Source of the DNA: Topomyia yanbarensis | Lineage: Eukaryota; Arthropoda; Insecta; Diptera; Culicidae | Direction of reading: 5' to 3' | Length of the DNA: 64,000 nt | NCBI RefSeq assembly: GCF_030247195.1 | Contig: NC_080672.1 | Span: 85,248,113-85,312,112, forward strand | Part shown: positions 1 through 11,440 of the stretch, piece by piece | How the letters are laid out: each line of letters begins with the position of its first letter | Numbering within the stretch: position 1 is the first letter of the stretch | Notes under the pieces: model-generated | Database searches by the model: none | Told to the model about the DNA's origin: nothing | Seen by the model: the letters and a program-made list of their open reading frames with translations, nothing else | Program-made: the position numbers and the translations under genes

Positions 1-340
1 CGTTTCTATTGCGCGGATCTGCTGGAGCACCGAATTGACTATTTTATAGACTCCGTGCTTCATTCAGTGAAAATATTGGACGCAAGCGATTGCATTTAGC
101 AACAATCGCAGCTGACGGGAAGAGGACCTATGTCAACTCAAACTCTTATCGGGTAGCATCCGCTGGGTCTATTCCAGCTTATTATATCTGCTTTGACAAG
201 GTTCATCTACCTTACGTCTATTTGTACCGTGGGTCATGAACTGCACTATTTGTCAAGAATTGGGATGAACACTTTCAAATTGTAGCAATAAGTTTCGTTG
301 TTGGAAATGTGGCGGAATAAAGGCGATGATTTATGTGGAA
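1..340 (+). pseudogene. LOA-like non-LTR ORF1 (gag) remnant
   Basis: Translating this stretch in shifting frames gives the pattern seen in ORF1 of mosquito LOA-type non-LTR retrotransposons: a region ending FDKVHLP, then MNCTICQ and FRCWKCGG, the start of a CCHC zinc-knuckle block. The minus-strand LOA copy at 10625-11440 contains the matching FDKVRIPV and MNCTNCKQLG stretches, which supports the assignment. Stops and at least one frameshift break the frame (the HLPYVYLY and MNCT parts are in different frames), so it is not functional. The window edge cuts its 5' side. Clade assignment rests on recalled family patterns, not a database search. Confidence 0.6.
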
Positions 341-1761
341 GGGATGTCGAAGATTATCTCTACTCTGAAGGATATCCACACGATCTCCATAACAACGTTT
401 ATTGCTACTTCTTCACGATCATATTTACTGTTTCAAAAATTTAAAAGGTTTCAATGCAGGGGTCCCGTATCAAATATTTCTGCTGTGATAGTTTTCCAGT
501 CTTTAAATGCCAACAGATTTAATTGTATAAAACAAAAACAAATCTTTTGACTCTATCTCTAAATTCCGTAAATTATACCCTTAGTATAAATAATGAAAAT
601 AATGAATTTTGTGAAAGCAATAATTATCTGCCCCACGATTGGTCCGTCCTATTCGGCTGGCGCGCGAATCAATTATAGTGTTGCTAGCAACACCCCATTT
701 GATATCTACGTACATATAAGAAATAGCTTGTTTGCAGATAATTTTGTTGTATTTTGTTGTTGCACTGGACAGATCAGCCATTCACCAGTACATCAGCTCG
801 AAATAACATCTGCTGTCTAGCGAACTATACACAAATATCGGCGCTTTTCAGGGCCACAATTACAATACCGACTTAATTTTACAATCAAGCTTTCAAAAAT
901 TCGGATCTCTAATATTGTATTGTTTTTAATTAAATTCGTGTATCTGATAAGGCGCGTTTGAGTTAGCTAGAAGGTGTCAATTTCTTTGTTCTATATTTTC
1001 AATAACTAGGGGATTATATATTGAATTATCTTTTTTAATGAAACTAAGAAAATTTTACGGCTATCTTATACAAATACAAGAGGGGACAATATAATATTCT
1101 TAAGATTAGGAATGCATTTATTATTTTTTGTAGTAATATACTTTATGATTCTTAGAAGGAAGATTATTAGAGCAACTAATTATTAAATAAGCGGAACATT
1201 TTTACAGCCATATTAAAACTAGGAATAACCCGAGGGAGTGATTAGATTTTATTAGGATTAGGGGAGGGGGGTTATTTAGAGCTATTTTTACGAGTAGTAT
1301 TACAGTTGGGAATTTCTTAACGAAATTATGTATTTAACAGCTAAAACTAGAAAAGGCAAGGGCAATACATCTGGGAAAGGGTGGGGGAGAAAAATATTAA
1401 CTATCAGTTTCTGGCATCGGGAGTTCAACCTTATGGATTACAGACTCGAATTGCCTTCATCAGGAAACATCATGTACTGGGACGCCGGCTTGTCCTTATT
1501 GAAACAGCGGGGGTTCCTTCAGATGAATTCGTAATACGGCTCAGATGCGGATCGGCAACACACCGAGTTGAGCGTGTCATTTTTGTGCTGTAGGCCCCGT
1601 GGAAGTTGACTCCGTCATTCGACGGAAATGTTTCGTGTCACCTTAAAGTCACATTATACCATCGTTAGCGTGGTACAGGCGGAAGAGGGCACTTCTGAGA
1701 ATGATAAGGAAAATAAGAGGGTCAGCTAAATCTGTATATTGATGGTTGTTAGGAAGGTGTA
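341..1761. other. AT-rich intergenic DNA, no gene recognised
   Basis: Only short overlapping open frames are present here, none longer than about 75 codons and none with a family signature. About 1390-1640 is less AT-rich and may be an old repeat fragment, but I could not identify it. Confidence 0.6.
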
Positions 1762-1842
1762 TACTGCCCATGATCGCAAACCAGTCCCATAAAGATAGGA
1801 AATCCCATAGAAAACGGGACAAATATGCGATCATAGGTAGTA
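1762..1842. repeat. 81-bp palindromic mini-element, copy 1
   Basis: The segment starts TACTGCCCATGATCGCA and ends with its near inverse TGCGATCATAGGTAGTA. The middle is also close to self-complementary around CAGTCCCATA and the matching half. A second copy of the same length is at 35917-35997. The structure fits a very small palindromic MITE with a TA target. No coding capacity is possible at this size. Confidence 0.75.
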
Positions 1843-1846
1843 TGCG

Positions 1847-2455
<609 letters not shown>

Positions 2456-2698
2456 GATGTGAAACCCGTCAGTCAGGGTAACAATTTAGCACTGGGTGGA
2501 AATATACCTGTTTTTGTGTACTCTCTCCGTAGAGTGTATTTGTTTACATAATATTATGCTCACTGCTGTTCGATACCGTTCACATTTAGTTGTAAATTTT
2601 CATTCATTTTCGCGTTTGTGAACGGTTTTGTTTGTGCAGATAGGTGTAGTAATTTTTATTTGACATTGGTGTATAATTAGCATAGGGTTTAGTTGGGC

Positions 2699-2713
2699 TA
2701 CCGCTGTCCTCTT
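2699..2713. repeat. Target-site duplication of R1-A, left copy
   Basis: TACCGCTGTCCTCTT here is repeated at 8350-8364. The two copies bracket the minus-strand element R1-A; the last bases overlap its poly(T), so the exact length is uncertain by a few bases. Confidence 0.85.
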
Positions 2714-2989
2714 TTTTTTTTTTACAATGGAGAAGACCTTTATGTCCTAGCCCAGTACACGTGCTATTGGTAGGGTCCAATCTACCACACGGGGTGCACT
2801 GGGGGCGTGTCGGACTCGAATGGTGACCAGCCATTAATACCGACTAAACTCCATTGGGCTCCGCCATTACTCCTCCTAGGAACTACCTCTCGGTACTACT
2901 TCTGGGGGGATGGCTGTACTAAAATGTACTCATTCACTCTCACTCACGCGTTCATACATCCTGCATGAGGCTTACTTGGGTGCTCTCTC

Positions 2990-3345
2990 AATCGCACTTT
3001 GATTCACTCTCAAACACTCCCACATGAGGCAGACTTTTGTGCTCACCTTTTACGTTCCATGCGAGGCTGACTTGTGTGCTCACCCTATCACCTGATTCAC
3101 TCTCAATCGTGCCACTCTATTGTACCTTTGTCACTCCCCCTGGCATCCCATGTGGGACATTTTTCTTAGGCCCCACTTCTGACATACCATGCGAGGCTGA
3201 CTTGTGTGCTCACCTTTTTCAATCCTTGCTAGGCTGACTTTTGTGCTGGCCTCTACCAACCTGTGAGGCTGACTTTCATGCTCACCCTTAACATGCCGTG
3301 TGAGACTGACTTGGATGCTCACCCTTTCACTCCTCTGCCACGCCA
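2990..3345 (-). repeat. Short direct repeats in the R1-A 3' UTR
   Basis: On the element's sense strand a motif close to GTGAGCACAAAAGTCAGCC recurs about seven times at irregular spacing. The same array is present in the 3' UTR of R1-B (34443-34800). It is a property of this family and not a CRISPR array: the spacers are degenerate copies of the same sequence. Confidence 0.8.
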
Positions 3346-3570
3346 TGAGGCATCGATAGCTAAGTTCCAACATATTACGCTACGACCCTCCCGTCTTGGC
3401 ATGAGGCAGTCCACTTATACGCCTATACACTCACTCTTCTGTCTTGCTTCGGGGTGGCTGGGTTTACCCTTTACGCGGTTGCCATTCGCTGCGCCAAACC
3501 TGCCTCGGCATGAACAGACCATTCACTCCCTTTTTTGCGCTTGGCCTTTTTTGCTCCAGCTAACCAATCA

Positions 3571-6532
3571 CTAGTTAGCCGTGCCCGTCGTCTGTTGCTC
3601 GGTTCGCCAGATTACCTGTAGCCTACTGGCAATCTGGATGGTAGCAGCCGAGACTGCGTTCCACTTCTCCACCGATTGACACATCCGCTGAATAAGGGTA
3701 TCAGGGGTTGTGTCCCAGCCACAGACGTCAAGCATTGCTCTTCTTTCGACGTCGAACTGGTGACATACGAACAGTATGTATTCGGCAGTTTCATCTACAC
3801 CTGGGCAGTCCGGGCAGACTGGGACCTCCGCGTGCCCGAACCTGTGGAGGTACTGACGGAAACAGCCATGGCCTGACACGAATTGTGTCAGGTGGAAGTG
3901 AACTTCCCCATGGGGTCTTCCCACCCAGCTCGATATGCTAGGTATCAGCCAGTGGGTCCACCTACCTTTCGAGGAGTTGTCCCACTCACGCTGCCATCTG
4001 GCGACCGAGGTCACCCTGGTGCGCTCGCGGGCTCCCCTATTTCCACGTAGCTCAAAACACTCCTCATCTTCCCGAATGACCAGCCCGACTGGCATCATGC
4101 TCGCTATCACGCAGGATGCATCGTGTGATACCGTGCGGTAGGCAGATATCACTCTGAGGCACATCACGCGGTAGGTGCTCTCCAGTTTCTGTAGGTAACT
4201 GGTTACCCTCAGTGCTCTTGACCATGACGGGCCGCCGTTCCTGAGGATAGATACGGCAACGCCTGCCAGTAACCTACGTCTACTGGCGCACACCTTTGAG
4301 CTGTTGGACATCATTCTCGATAGAGCCGCAACAGCAGTCGACGCTCTCTTGCACGTATAGTCGACATGGCTGCCGAAGGTCAGCTTGTCGTCTATAATGA
4401 CTCCGAGAGACTTCAGACTTCGCTGAGAAGTGATCGCGACTTCTCCCACATGGATAACTGCATGTTGTGCCGACTTGCGGTTGTTGACGATAACTACCTC
4501 CGTCTTATGATGAGCGAGCTCCAGGCCTCTCGCGCTCATCCATTCCTCCACCGTGCTAATCGCGTGTTCTGCGGTTAGTTCTACCTCAGGAATTGACTCC
4601 CCGTAGACCTCCAAGGTTACGTCGTCGGCAAAGCCGACGATCTTGACCCCAGGAGGGAACTTCAGTCTCAGAACCCCGTCATACATGAGGTTCCATAGCA
4701 CCGGGCCTAGGATCGAGCCCTGCGGGACTCCGGCGGTAATCGGAACCCTTTTCTGACCGGCATCGGTCTCGTATAGCAGTACGCGGTTTTGGAAGTAACT
4801 TTCCAGGATCCGGTACAGACCCACCGGTAGGCTAAGCCGGTGTAACGAGAGCGCGATGGCATCCCAGCTTGCGCTGTTGAATGCGTTCTTCACGTCAAGT
4901 GTCACTAACGCACAGTATCGAATACCTCGCCTTTTTTGTTGGATCGCTATCTCAGCAGTATTTATCACTGAGTTGAGGGCTTACCCTTCCGAAAGCCAAA
5001 CTGGTTGCTTGACAGACCGTGCGTACCTTCCGCGTACGGGGTGAGCCTGTTGAGGATGATCCTCTCAAGCAGTTTGCCAGTCGTGTCGATCAGACAGATT
5101 GGTCTGTACGCCGATGGGTCGCCTGGCGGCTTCCCGGGCTTCGGCAACAGCACCAATTTCTGCCTTTTCCATCTATCGGGGAAATGGCACTCGTCAAGGC
5201 ATCTCTGCATAGCTAGCCTGAACATGTTCGGGTTCGCTATGATCGCTGCCTTGAGAGCGTTGTTTGGAACTCCATCCGGCCCTGGAGCTTTGTTCATTGC
5301 TAGGGATTTAGCCACTGCGAGTAGTTCTTCATTCGTCACTGGAGCCACCATTTCGACCGTGCCCGCACTGTCTCGTAGTGCAGGTGGCCAGGGACTTGTG
5401 GCTCGAGACGGGAAGAGTACTTCGATAATCGTTGCCAACCGGTCCGGAGACCGTTCTGGGGTGAGGAGCCCCCTTTGGTCTTGGCCATCACAATCCGGTA
5501 GGCGTCACCCCACGGATTCGCGTTGGCACTCTCACACAGGTTGTCGAAACACGCTCTCTTGCTGCTTTTGATAGCCTTGTTAAGGGCCAATTTCGCAGCT
5601 CGAAACACTTCACGGCGGTTCTCTCTTGCATCCTCGGTGCGAGCTCTTTGCATCCTACGTCTAACTCTGAGACAGGCTGACCGTAGAGCTGCAATCTCGG
5701 CACTCCACCAGTATACCGGGCATCTACCGTTTCTTAGCAGTGTTTTTCTCGGCATAGTGGCGTCGCACGCGCGTGATAGAACAGCTACCAGCGCATCCCC
5801 GCTTAGACTGTCGGTGTTGGCCTCCAGTCCCAGGGCCGCGGTGAAAGCTTCGCTGTCGAAGTGATTGGACTTCCACCCGCGTACCTGACAGGGATCTCCC
5901 GCCCTCGGATGCTGCACACCATAGTTGATCTTAAAGCGGATTGCTAAATGATCGCTATGGGTGTAGCCTTCGTCTACCCTCCATTCCATGCCTGGAGCCA
6001 GACTCGGGCTGGCAAATGTTAGGTCAATCCACGCCTCCACTCCGTTTCTACGAAATGTACTAGCAGAGCCATTATTAGCTAGCACAGTATCGAGTTTCGC
6101 AAGCGCTTCCATTAGCGCTTCACCCCTGCTATTTGTACAGCGGCTGCCCCACTCCACTGCCCAAGCGTTAAAGTCTCCCGCTATTACTACCGGTTTCCGG
6201 CCCACTAGGTCCGACGAGAGCCTGTCGATCATCTGGTTGAACTGTTCTATTGACCACCTTGGTGGGGCGTAGCAGCTGCAATAGAACACACCATTGATCT
6301 TGGCAATCGCCACACCCTCGGCGGAGGAGTGTATTACCTCTTGAACCGGGAACCGTCCCGTTGTACAGATTGCCACCATTCCCGACCCGTCCGAAACCCA
6401 ATTGCCGTTGCCGGAAGGGATGCGGTACGGGTCTGATAAGAGGGCGACATCTGTCCTCGACTCCGAGACCGACTGCCACAGCAGTTGTTGGGCTGCTGCA
6501 CAATGGTTAAGATTTAGCTGTGTAACGTTCAC
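3571..6532 (-). pseudogene. R1-A ORF2 (endonuclease/reverse transcriptase), two frameshifts
   Basis: This would encode the APE-type endonuclease plus reverse transcriptase that nicks target DNA and copies the element RNA into it. Open segments are 5336-6532 (endonuclease, with GDFNAW and SDH), 4965-5438 (early RT, with YRPICLID) and 3571-4968 (RT core with GVPQGSILGP and FADD, then the C-terminal CCHC finger CPDCPGVDETAEY). Compared with R1-B, it has lost one C from a run of five near 5460 and 13 bp near 4976, each shifting the frame. The first codon is GTG at 6530-6532, overlapping the ORF1 stop as GTGA. An RT-core Tyr in R1-B (LRYGG) is Asn here (LRNGG). It is non-functional without complementation. 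Confidence 0.9.
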
Positions 6533-8001
6533 AGCTTCTTCTTATTTAACTCACCGAAGGGACACGAAGGTCCGCCCATAGCATGTTTATGGGCTTGCTT
6601 CTTAGCGGTGCAGATAAGGCACTTGTGTGCCTTAGTGCACCCCCGCTCTTTATGTCCCTCCTCGCCGCAGCGACGACATAGTTTGCTCCTATCTATGCCT
6701 TTGCACTCGTATGCTTTGTGGGCGGATTCAAGGCACCGATAGCACCTATCCACTGAAGGCGGCTGGGGTATACTAATAGGGCATACCGACCAGCCGATCT
6801 TCAGCTTCCCTTTCTCGGTTACCTTTTTGGCATCCGCCTTCAGTAGCCTGAGGTAGGCTACTTGGGTGCCAGAGGGTCCATCTCTCAATCGCACAGAGGC
6901 CCGCTCGATTGTGACGTCGCAATGCTCCTTAACGGCTGCGACGACGTCTTCTGCGGTCGTGAACTCGTCCAAGTGCTTGCGCTGGAGAGTCGTTTCCGCA
7001 CCTAGCGACCTGATTTGGGCGCCTTCACCAAGGACCTCTTGGGCCAAGGCCTTGTATACTGCACTAGATTGTGCGCCTCGCTTCAGCACCAGAAGCATCT
7101 CTCCCGTGTTGGTGCGTCTTACGCTACGCACATCCTGCCCAAGGGCCGAGAGGCTTTCGGCCGCCTTCATCGATTTTAGGACATCGGCGCATTTGTCCTT
7201 GTCGGTTTTTAACCACAAGGCTTCGCCTCTGTCCTTGGCCTTCTTCGCAGGCCGCGGTACCTCCGGTGTCGGTGCCGGCTTTTTCTTGGTGACCAGCGTC
7301 CAGGGGTTTGAGCCCCCCTGCCCCGGTCGTGCCGGGTTGCTGGTACCATCGCACCCCACAGCGAGGTCACTCTCGCCCTCGCTTACCTCGCCCAAACGGC
7401 GTTTGACCTTAACGGTTGCACGCCGAGTGGTGTCGGTTTTGGCACCCTCGCCTGGCGACTTCCTAGGGCGCTTCGCGTTCGATGCCGTCTTGCGATTGCC
7501 CTTGCCTTTTCCCTTCGAGGGGAACTCGGTCGCCGCTCCGATCGACGTGGCTGCTCCGTAGAAGGTAAAGGCCACTGTCTGTGAACCTCTATCGACCTTC
7601 TCTCTTTCCTCCCTATTGGAGGCCACTGTCTGGGTTTCTCTGTCGGGCCTCTCCCGACATTCCACCCTCTTAGCATAGGCCTGCTGTTCCTGTCTTGCGA
7701 CACGAACAGCTTTCCGGAGCTCCAGGAGGCTCAACTTCAACTCCTTGGCTATATTCTGCTTTGCGCTAGTGAACTCGATTATTGAATCGAGTTGCTTCGC
7801 TACTTTGCGCATCGCAGATAGTGGCCCCTCCGGTGCATTGGTAGGGCTATTGCCTACCGCTGCTGGGGGGTCACTGGTGCTTTCAGATGCAGCACTCATC
7901 GCTCCACTACTCTCCCCACGGGGGGGAGACCTCGCCAAACCACCTCTAGCGAAGGAGTTTGGCACCTCCGTTTGTTTGTTTTTATTTTTTGATAACTCCA
8001 T
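6529..8001 (-). CDS. R1-A ORF1, gag-like zinc-knuckle protein (490 aa)
   Basis: ORF1 proteins of R1-clade elements bind the element RNA and form the ribonucleoprotein needed for retrotransposition. The first roughly 230 residues are Lys/Arg/Ser/Pro-rich and low in complexity. A folded region with LGAETTLQRK follows, and the C-terminus carries three consecutive Cys/His knuckles: CYRCLESAHKAYEC, CRRCGEEGHKERGC and CLICTAKKQAHKH. The frame is uninterrupted. The ATG at 7999-8001 follows a short leader. The stop overlaps the putative ORF2 start by two bases. Length and layout are normal for the clade. R1-B keeps only the C-terminal quarter of this protein, nearly identical in sequence. Confidence 0.88.
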   Translation of the reverse strand: MELSKNKNKQTEVPNSFARGGLARSPPRGESSGAMSAASESTSDPPAAVGNSPTNAPEGPLSAMRKVAKQLDSIIEFTSAKQNIAKELKLSLLELRKAVRVARQEQQAYAKRVECRERPDRETQTVASNREEREKVDRGSQTVAFTFYGAATSIGAATEFPSKGKGKGNRKTASNAKRPRKSPGEGAKTDTTRRATVKVKRRLGEVSEGESDLAVGCDGTSNPARPGQGGSNPWTLVTKKKPAPTPEVPRPAKKAKDRGEALWLKTDKDKCADVLKSMKAAESLSALGQDVRSVRRTNTGEMLLVLKRGAQSSAVYKALAQEVLGEGAQIRSLGAETTLQRKHLDEFTTAEDVVAAVKEHCDVTIERASVRLRDGPSGTQVAYLRLLKADAKKVTEKGKLKIGWSVCPISIPQPPSVDRCYRCLESAHKAYECKGIDRSKLCRRCGEEGHKERGCTKAHKCLICTAKKQAHKHAMGGPSCPFGELNKKKL

Positions 8002-8349
8002 GTAAAATCCTACGAGTCGCGCGAGAAATAAATGTCCGCCACGCCAGAGCTCCGCATTAGCGTGGTAAGGGACGCTTACTGTGGGGGTTGCCCAGGTACC
8101 CCACAGGCTCCGTTAACGATCGAGCATCTTTTTCACCCCCTCGATCACTCATCCCTCGGCACGGGTCGCTTCACGCCTTGGAATTGGGGTTATGACCTAC
8201 CTTGCTTTACGTGGTGACCTCGGCCCAGATCATCACAACCATCCTCCTTTACCAGGGCTTTGGACCTGTAGCTCTGGTTCTCAATAGTTCCATGTACGTA
8301 TATTATTACAGACATGCCACTATTGAGATCCGTCATTCGCTAGCGGAGT
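8002..8349 (-). promoter_or_regulatory. R1-A 5' UTR, presumed internal promoter
   Basis: This is the sequence between the 5' target-site duplication and the ORF1 ATG. Full-length non-LTR elements normally carry an internal promoter here. I see no defined core-promoter motif, so the function is inferred from position only. Confidence 0.45.
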
Positions 8350-9095
8350 TACCGCTGTCCTCTTGCGTAAATACATTTGCGCTGGTTATGCTGCTCATCG
8401 ATGACAGCTATGCGACGAGGCGGTTGGTGTTTTGTTATGGTCGAGTGCAGAAGGCGGCCATCGTGAAAAGGACAGAAAGTGACGGTTAAGAACAGACGTC
8501 TGGAAAATAGAGTGGTACTGGATCGCCGAAGTGGGACAGCAAAGGTGCCAAGGAGTTTTCGCTTCCCCGGCTCATCTTCAAAGATCTTTACCTTTCGCCC
8601 CTCTCGCTGTAGATGTAACGCCGAACGAGCCTTGCTCTCCTCTACAGCTAACAGCCAAGGAGAGGGAAGCAGGTAGGACAACGGCTCCGCCTGGGAAGGA
8701 CACTGTGATGTCTTCCAGGATTCCTTGCGGGGAGCAAGCGAATCCGATGATATTTCGACACCGTCGCTAGAGAGGTTCAAACAAAGGAGCGAAGCTCACC
8801 TACCTAGCTAATTGTTAAGGACCGCTGCCGGAGCAGTCAACGAAAATCAGGAGAACTCGGCCGGTTTAGTCCCGGCCGGTCGGAAGAAACCGCCCGTCTT
8901 CCCGGCAACAGTAGCAGCAGTGTACAGTATAGCAGAGGAGATGAAAAGTCCGCAAATTTATTAATTTATTTTATTTGTTTACCTTTTTGTTTGTATACGA
9001 AAATCCGAAATTCTTATAGAGGCACCTAGGTCGCCCTGACCAAAGGGTCTGCCGAGCAAATAACAACGCGAGTAGTGGGCAAACCGATACTTTCA

Positions 9096-10600
9096 GATGT
9101 CACATTTCAAAGCGCCTAAATTAGTTAAAGATTCAGCTTCATCTTTACCCGGGATGCTGCAACGCAAGGGAACCCAAACTAAGGTAATTTTAGACGATTT
9201 TACAGACAAAACACGCAGAAGCTTTGCCAAGAAAATATGGAATGTACTTTTTAGGTTTCATCGAACGGAGAGCTTCTATTGAGCTGAGGCTGTCCGAAAC
9301 AATAAGGTAACGATCAGTGGGCAAATTATCAATAATCTCATGAGTACACTGAATAGCTTCGATTTCTGCGGCGTATTCTAAAGCAGGATCATCGAGTTTG
9401 AATGAGACGGAGTCGGTGTAAAAGATCGTGTTGCAACTGACTTCTCAAAATTTACTATTAAAAATCTTTGGGAAAAACAATCAAATATCTGGGGACCCCT
9501 AGATATTTTACTGTGAGGACCTGAGCGATAGTTTAACCTATTAATAGAAACTGTAGTTGTGCTGTTTTATGCTTCCTAGAAAATACAATTAGTTAACTAG
9601 CTAAGTTTTCTCCGTGGAGGATTCGATTCCCAGCTGGAGGGCCATGCAGACAAATTTTCCAAAGTACCTTGCAGTGGTCCTTGCAAATCGACAGCTTTGG
9701 GACCTGTAACAGAGACCACTCCGTCATCTGCAAGCTGCCTTGGCCTGACGGAATTGACCAGACATTCGTCAATTTCATTCACGTAAAAGTTGTAGAGACG
9801 GGGGCTAAGACATGAGCTCTGGGGAAGACCCATGTAGCTAATTCGTGATGTCGATAGATCACCATATGCGAAAAATGTATTTGTTTTACAGAAAACAAGT
9901 TTAGCAAAACGTTGTTTAGAGTCGGTGAAAGACCATGCTGGTGCAGCTTCTCAGGAAGAATTTTGATACAAACTGAATCAAAAGTCCCTTTTAATAACCA
10001 AGAAAATTAATACCATCTGCTCTTTGCTAGCACCATTTGAGTTTCTGTTTAGAGCAACGCAAGACAATCGTTCGTCCCTTTGCCTTTGGGAAAGCCAAAT
10101 TGTGTATCTGGCAGTGAGCCATTTGCTTGACCCAATTGTAAAAGCGGAATAGGACCATTTTCTAGAACAACTTCCGAATACAGGACAGCATTGCAATCGG
10201 TCGATACGAGTTGTAGTCGGAGGCTGGTTTTCTTAGTTTTTTGGATGACCTTGATTGGCCTCCAGTTGTTGGTACAATGTTACCCTCAAGAAACCTATTT
10301 AATAAATTCAACAAGCGTCTCTTGCCAGAGTCTGAGAAATTCCTTAACATGTTGAATTAGATTCCATCTGGCCCTGGAGCTAGTCGATAAGAGAGCAAGT
10401 GAGAACTCCATCATCGAAAACGGTGTTTCGCTTGCGAACGCAACACAGTGGATCTTCTGTCCAGGGGCAGAATACGGACAAATCTTCTTGACGAATTCGA
10501 ATATCCAACGGTTTGAATATTCCACGCTTTCGTTAGTAATGTTTCGGTTTTGCATATACCATATCGTGGCCCAAAGAGTGCTCATCAATGTTTCTCTCAT
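9096..10600 (-). pseudogene. LOA-clade ORF2: RT and RNase H remnant
   Basis: Read on the minus strand, fragments appear in the order of a LOA-type ORF2. A pre-RT segment (10295-10600) contains SETPFSMMEFSLALLS. RT motifs (10160-10350) include SYRPIAMLSCIRKLF, and 9597-9833 has GLPQ.SCLSP followed by LADD. An RNase H segment (about 9240-9440) has IFYTDS, EIEAIQ and SDSLSSIEALRSMK, and its tail ITLVWVP..CSIPG lies at 9100-9240. Stops and frameshifts are frequent. The RT catalytic Asp pair is still visible, but the RNase H entry motif is altered (TDS instead of TDGS). The apurinic endonuclease domain expected between gag and RT is missing, so an internal deletion occurred near 10600-10625. The 3' half continues at 2064-2455. 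Confidence 0.75.
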
Positions 10601-10624
10601 TAGTTCGTCAACGAACCGGCGCCA

Positions 10625-11440
10625 TTAACTACGTTTCTTACCTCTCATCAAACCCAGCGGGTAACCCATCGTCTCGGAAGGTCTTATACGCGGCGACCTT
10701 TTCTGCGTATACGTCTGAGAACTCTTTGTCCCGCCATGGGTTGGGAGACCGTCCGCGAGAATTCGCGTCTGGCCCGCGTTTAGTCTGAGCGCTTTTAGTC
10801 TCGCGATGTTGGTACGTGGCACATGTTGGGAGATCATGTGGATTTCCTCCACAGTAAAGACACTTTTCAATATGCCTTCCGCAGAAATCATCCACTTGAT
10901 TTCTGCTGATTTTACCACAACGAACCTTTTCGATACAATTGGAGGCGTCCCAGTTGTTTGCAATTAGTACAGTTCATGACCGGCGACACAAAAAGGCAAA
11001 CTGGTATACGAACCTTGTCAAAGAGGAGGCTTGATCAGACCCGGCGAAGGTCACCCGATACGAGTCTGAATTGACATATATCCTCTACCCGTCAGCTGTG
11101 TCTGATGCTAAAGGCAAACGTTTGCAGTCCAGTTTCTGCACTAGCTGATGGATGGGGTTTTTAAAACCTCATATGTCAGTAGATTTGCGGAAACGGAGAC
11201 GAACTCGTCACATTCAACCCGATTAGCTGGTACATATACTCTGCATTTCTTCGTAAAAGACCTGTAGCCAGCAATATGATTCGTTTGCTTCAATATCGTT
11301 TCGTCAGAATTCTAGAAATCTGCAATAGATTCCAACATTTCTTGTATTTGGTCCTGAAGAAGTTCACATAAGGCCCGGTTGCGGAGGGTGGGTACGTTTT
11401 CAGTCGGGGAGGCGATTTTAGTTCTACATCTACGAGAATG
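10625..11440 (-). pseudogene. LOA-clade ORF1 (gag) remnant
   Basis: The minus strand shows pieces of a gag-type ORF1: YVPANRVEC at about 11220, FDKVRIPVCLFV and VMNCTNCKQLG at about 10960-11030, then CLYCGGNPHDLPTCATYQ (a CCHC-type finger) and a basic tail at 10640-10895. Several frame breaks separate them. It directly precedes the RT remnant with no endonuclease between. The plus-strand remnant at 1-340 belongs to the same kind of ORF. Confidence 0.7.

Larger units (their letters stand above)
2714..8349 (-). mobile_element. R1-A: full-length R1-clade non-LTR retrotransposon
   Basis: On the minus strand the element has a 348-bp 5' UTR (8002-8349), ORF1 (6529-8001), ORF2 (3571-6532, frameshifted), a 3' UTR of about 850 bp with short repeats, and a poly(A) tail (poly(T) at 2714-2723). 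A 15-bp target-site duplication flanks it. It sits inside the solo LTR 2460-9095. A near-identical but 5'-truncated partner, R1-B, lies at 30844-35063 on the other strand. Two frame-breaking deletions in ORF2 mean this copy cannot make its own reverse transcriptase, although ORF1 is open. Confidence 0.9.
2460..9095. mobile_element. Solo LTR, split by element R1-A
   Basis: The insert begins TGAAA and ends TTTCA, an LTR-like TG...CA end pair with a short inverted repeat, and is flanked by the 4-bp duplication GATG (2456-2459 and 9096-9099). Removing it restores an open LOA reading frame exactly, which is strong evidence for the boundaries. After subtracting R1-A and one of its target copies, about 985 bp remain (2460-2713 plus 8365-9095). 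It has no gag-pol, so a solo LTR left by recombination is the simplest reading. A 4-bp duplication fits Ty3/gypsy or BEL elements; family and orientation cannot be decided here. A 143-codon frame in its right half has no recognisable domain. Confidence 0.65.

Noticed and set aside
8349..8780. 143-codon minus-strand frame
   Set aside because: It lies across the R1-A boundary and inside the solo LTR, with no domain signature.
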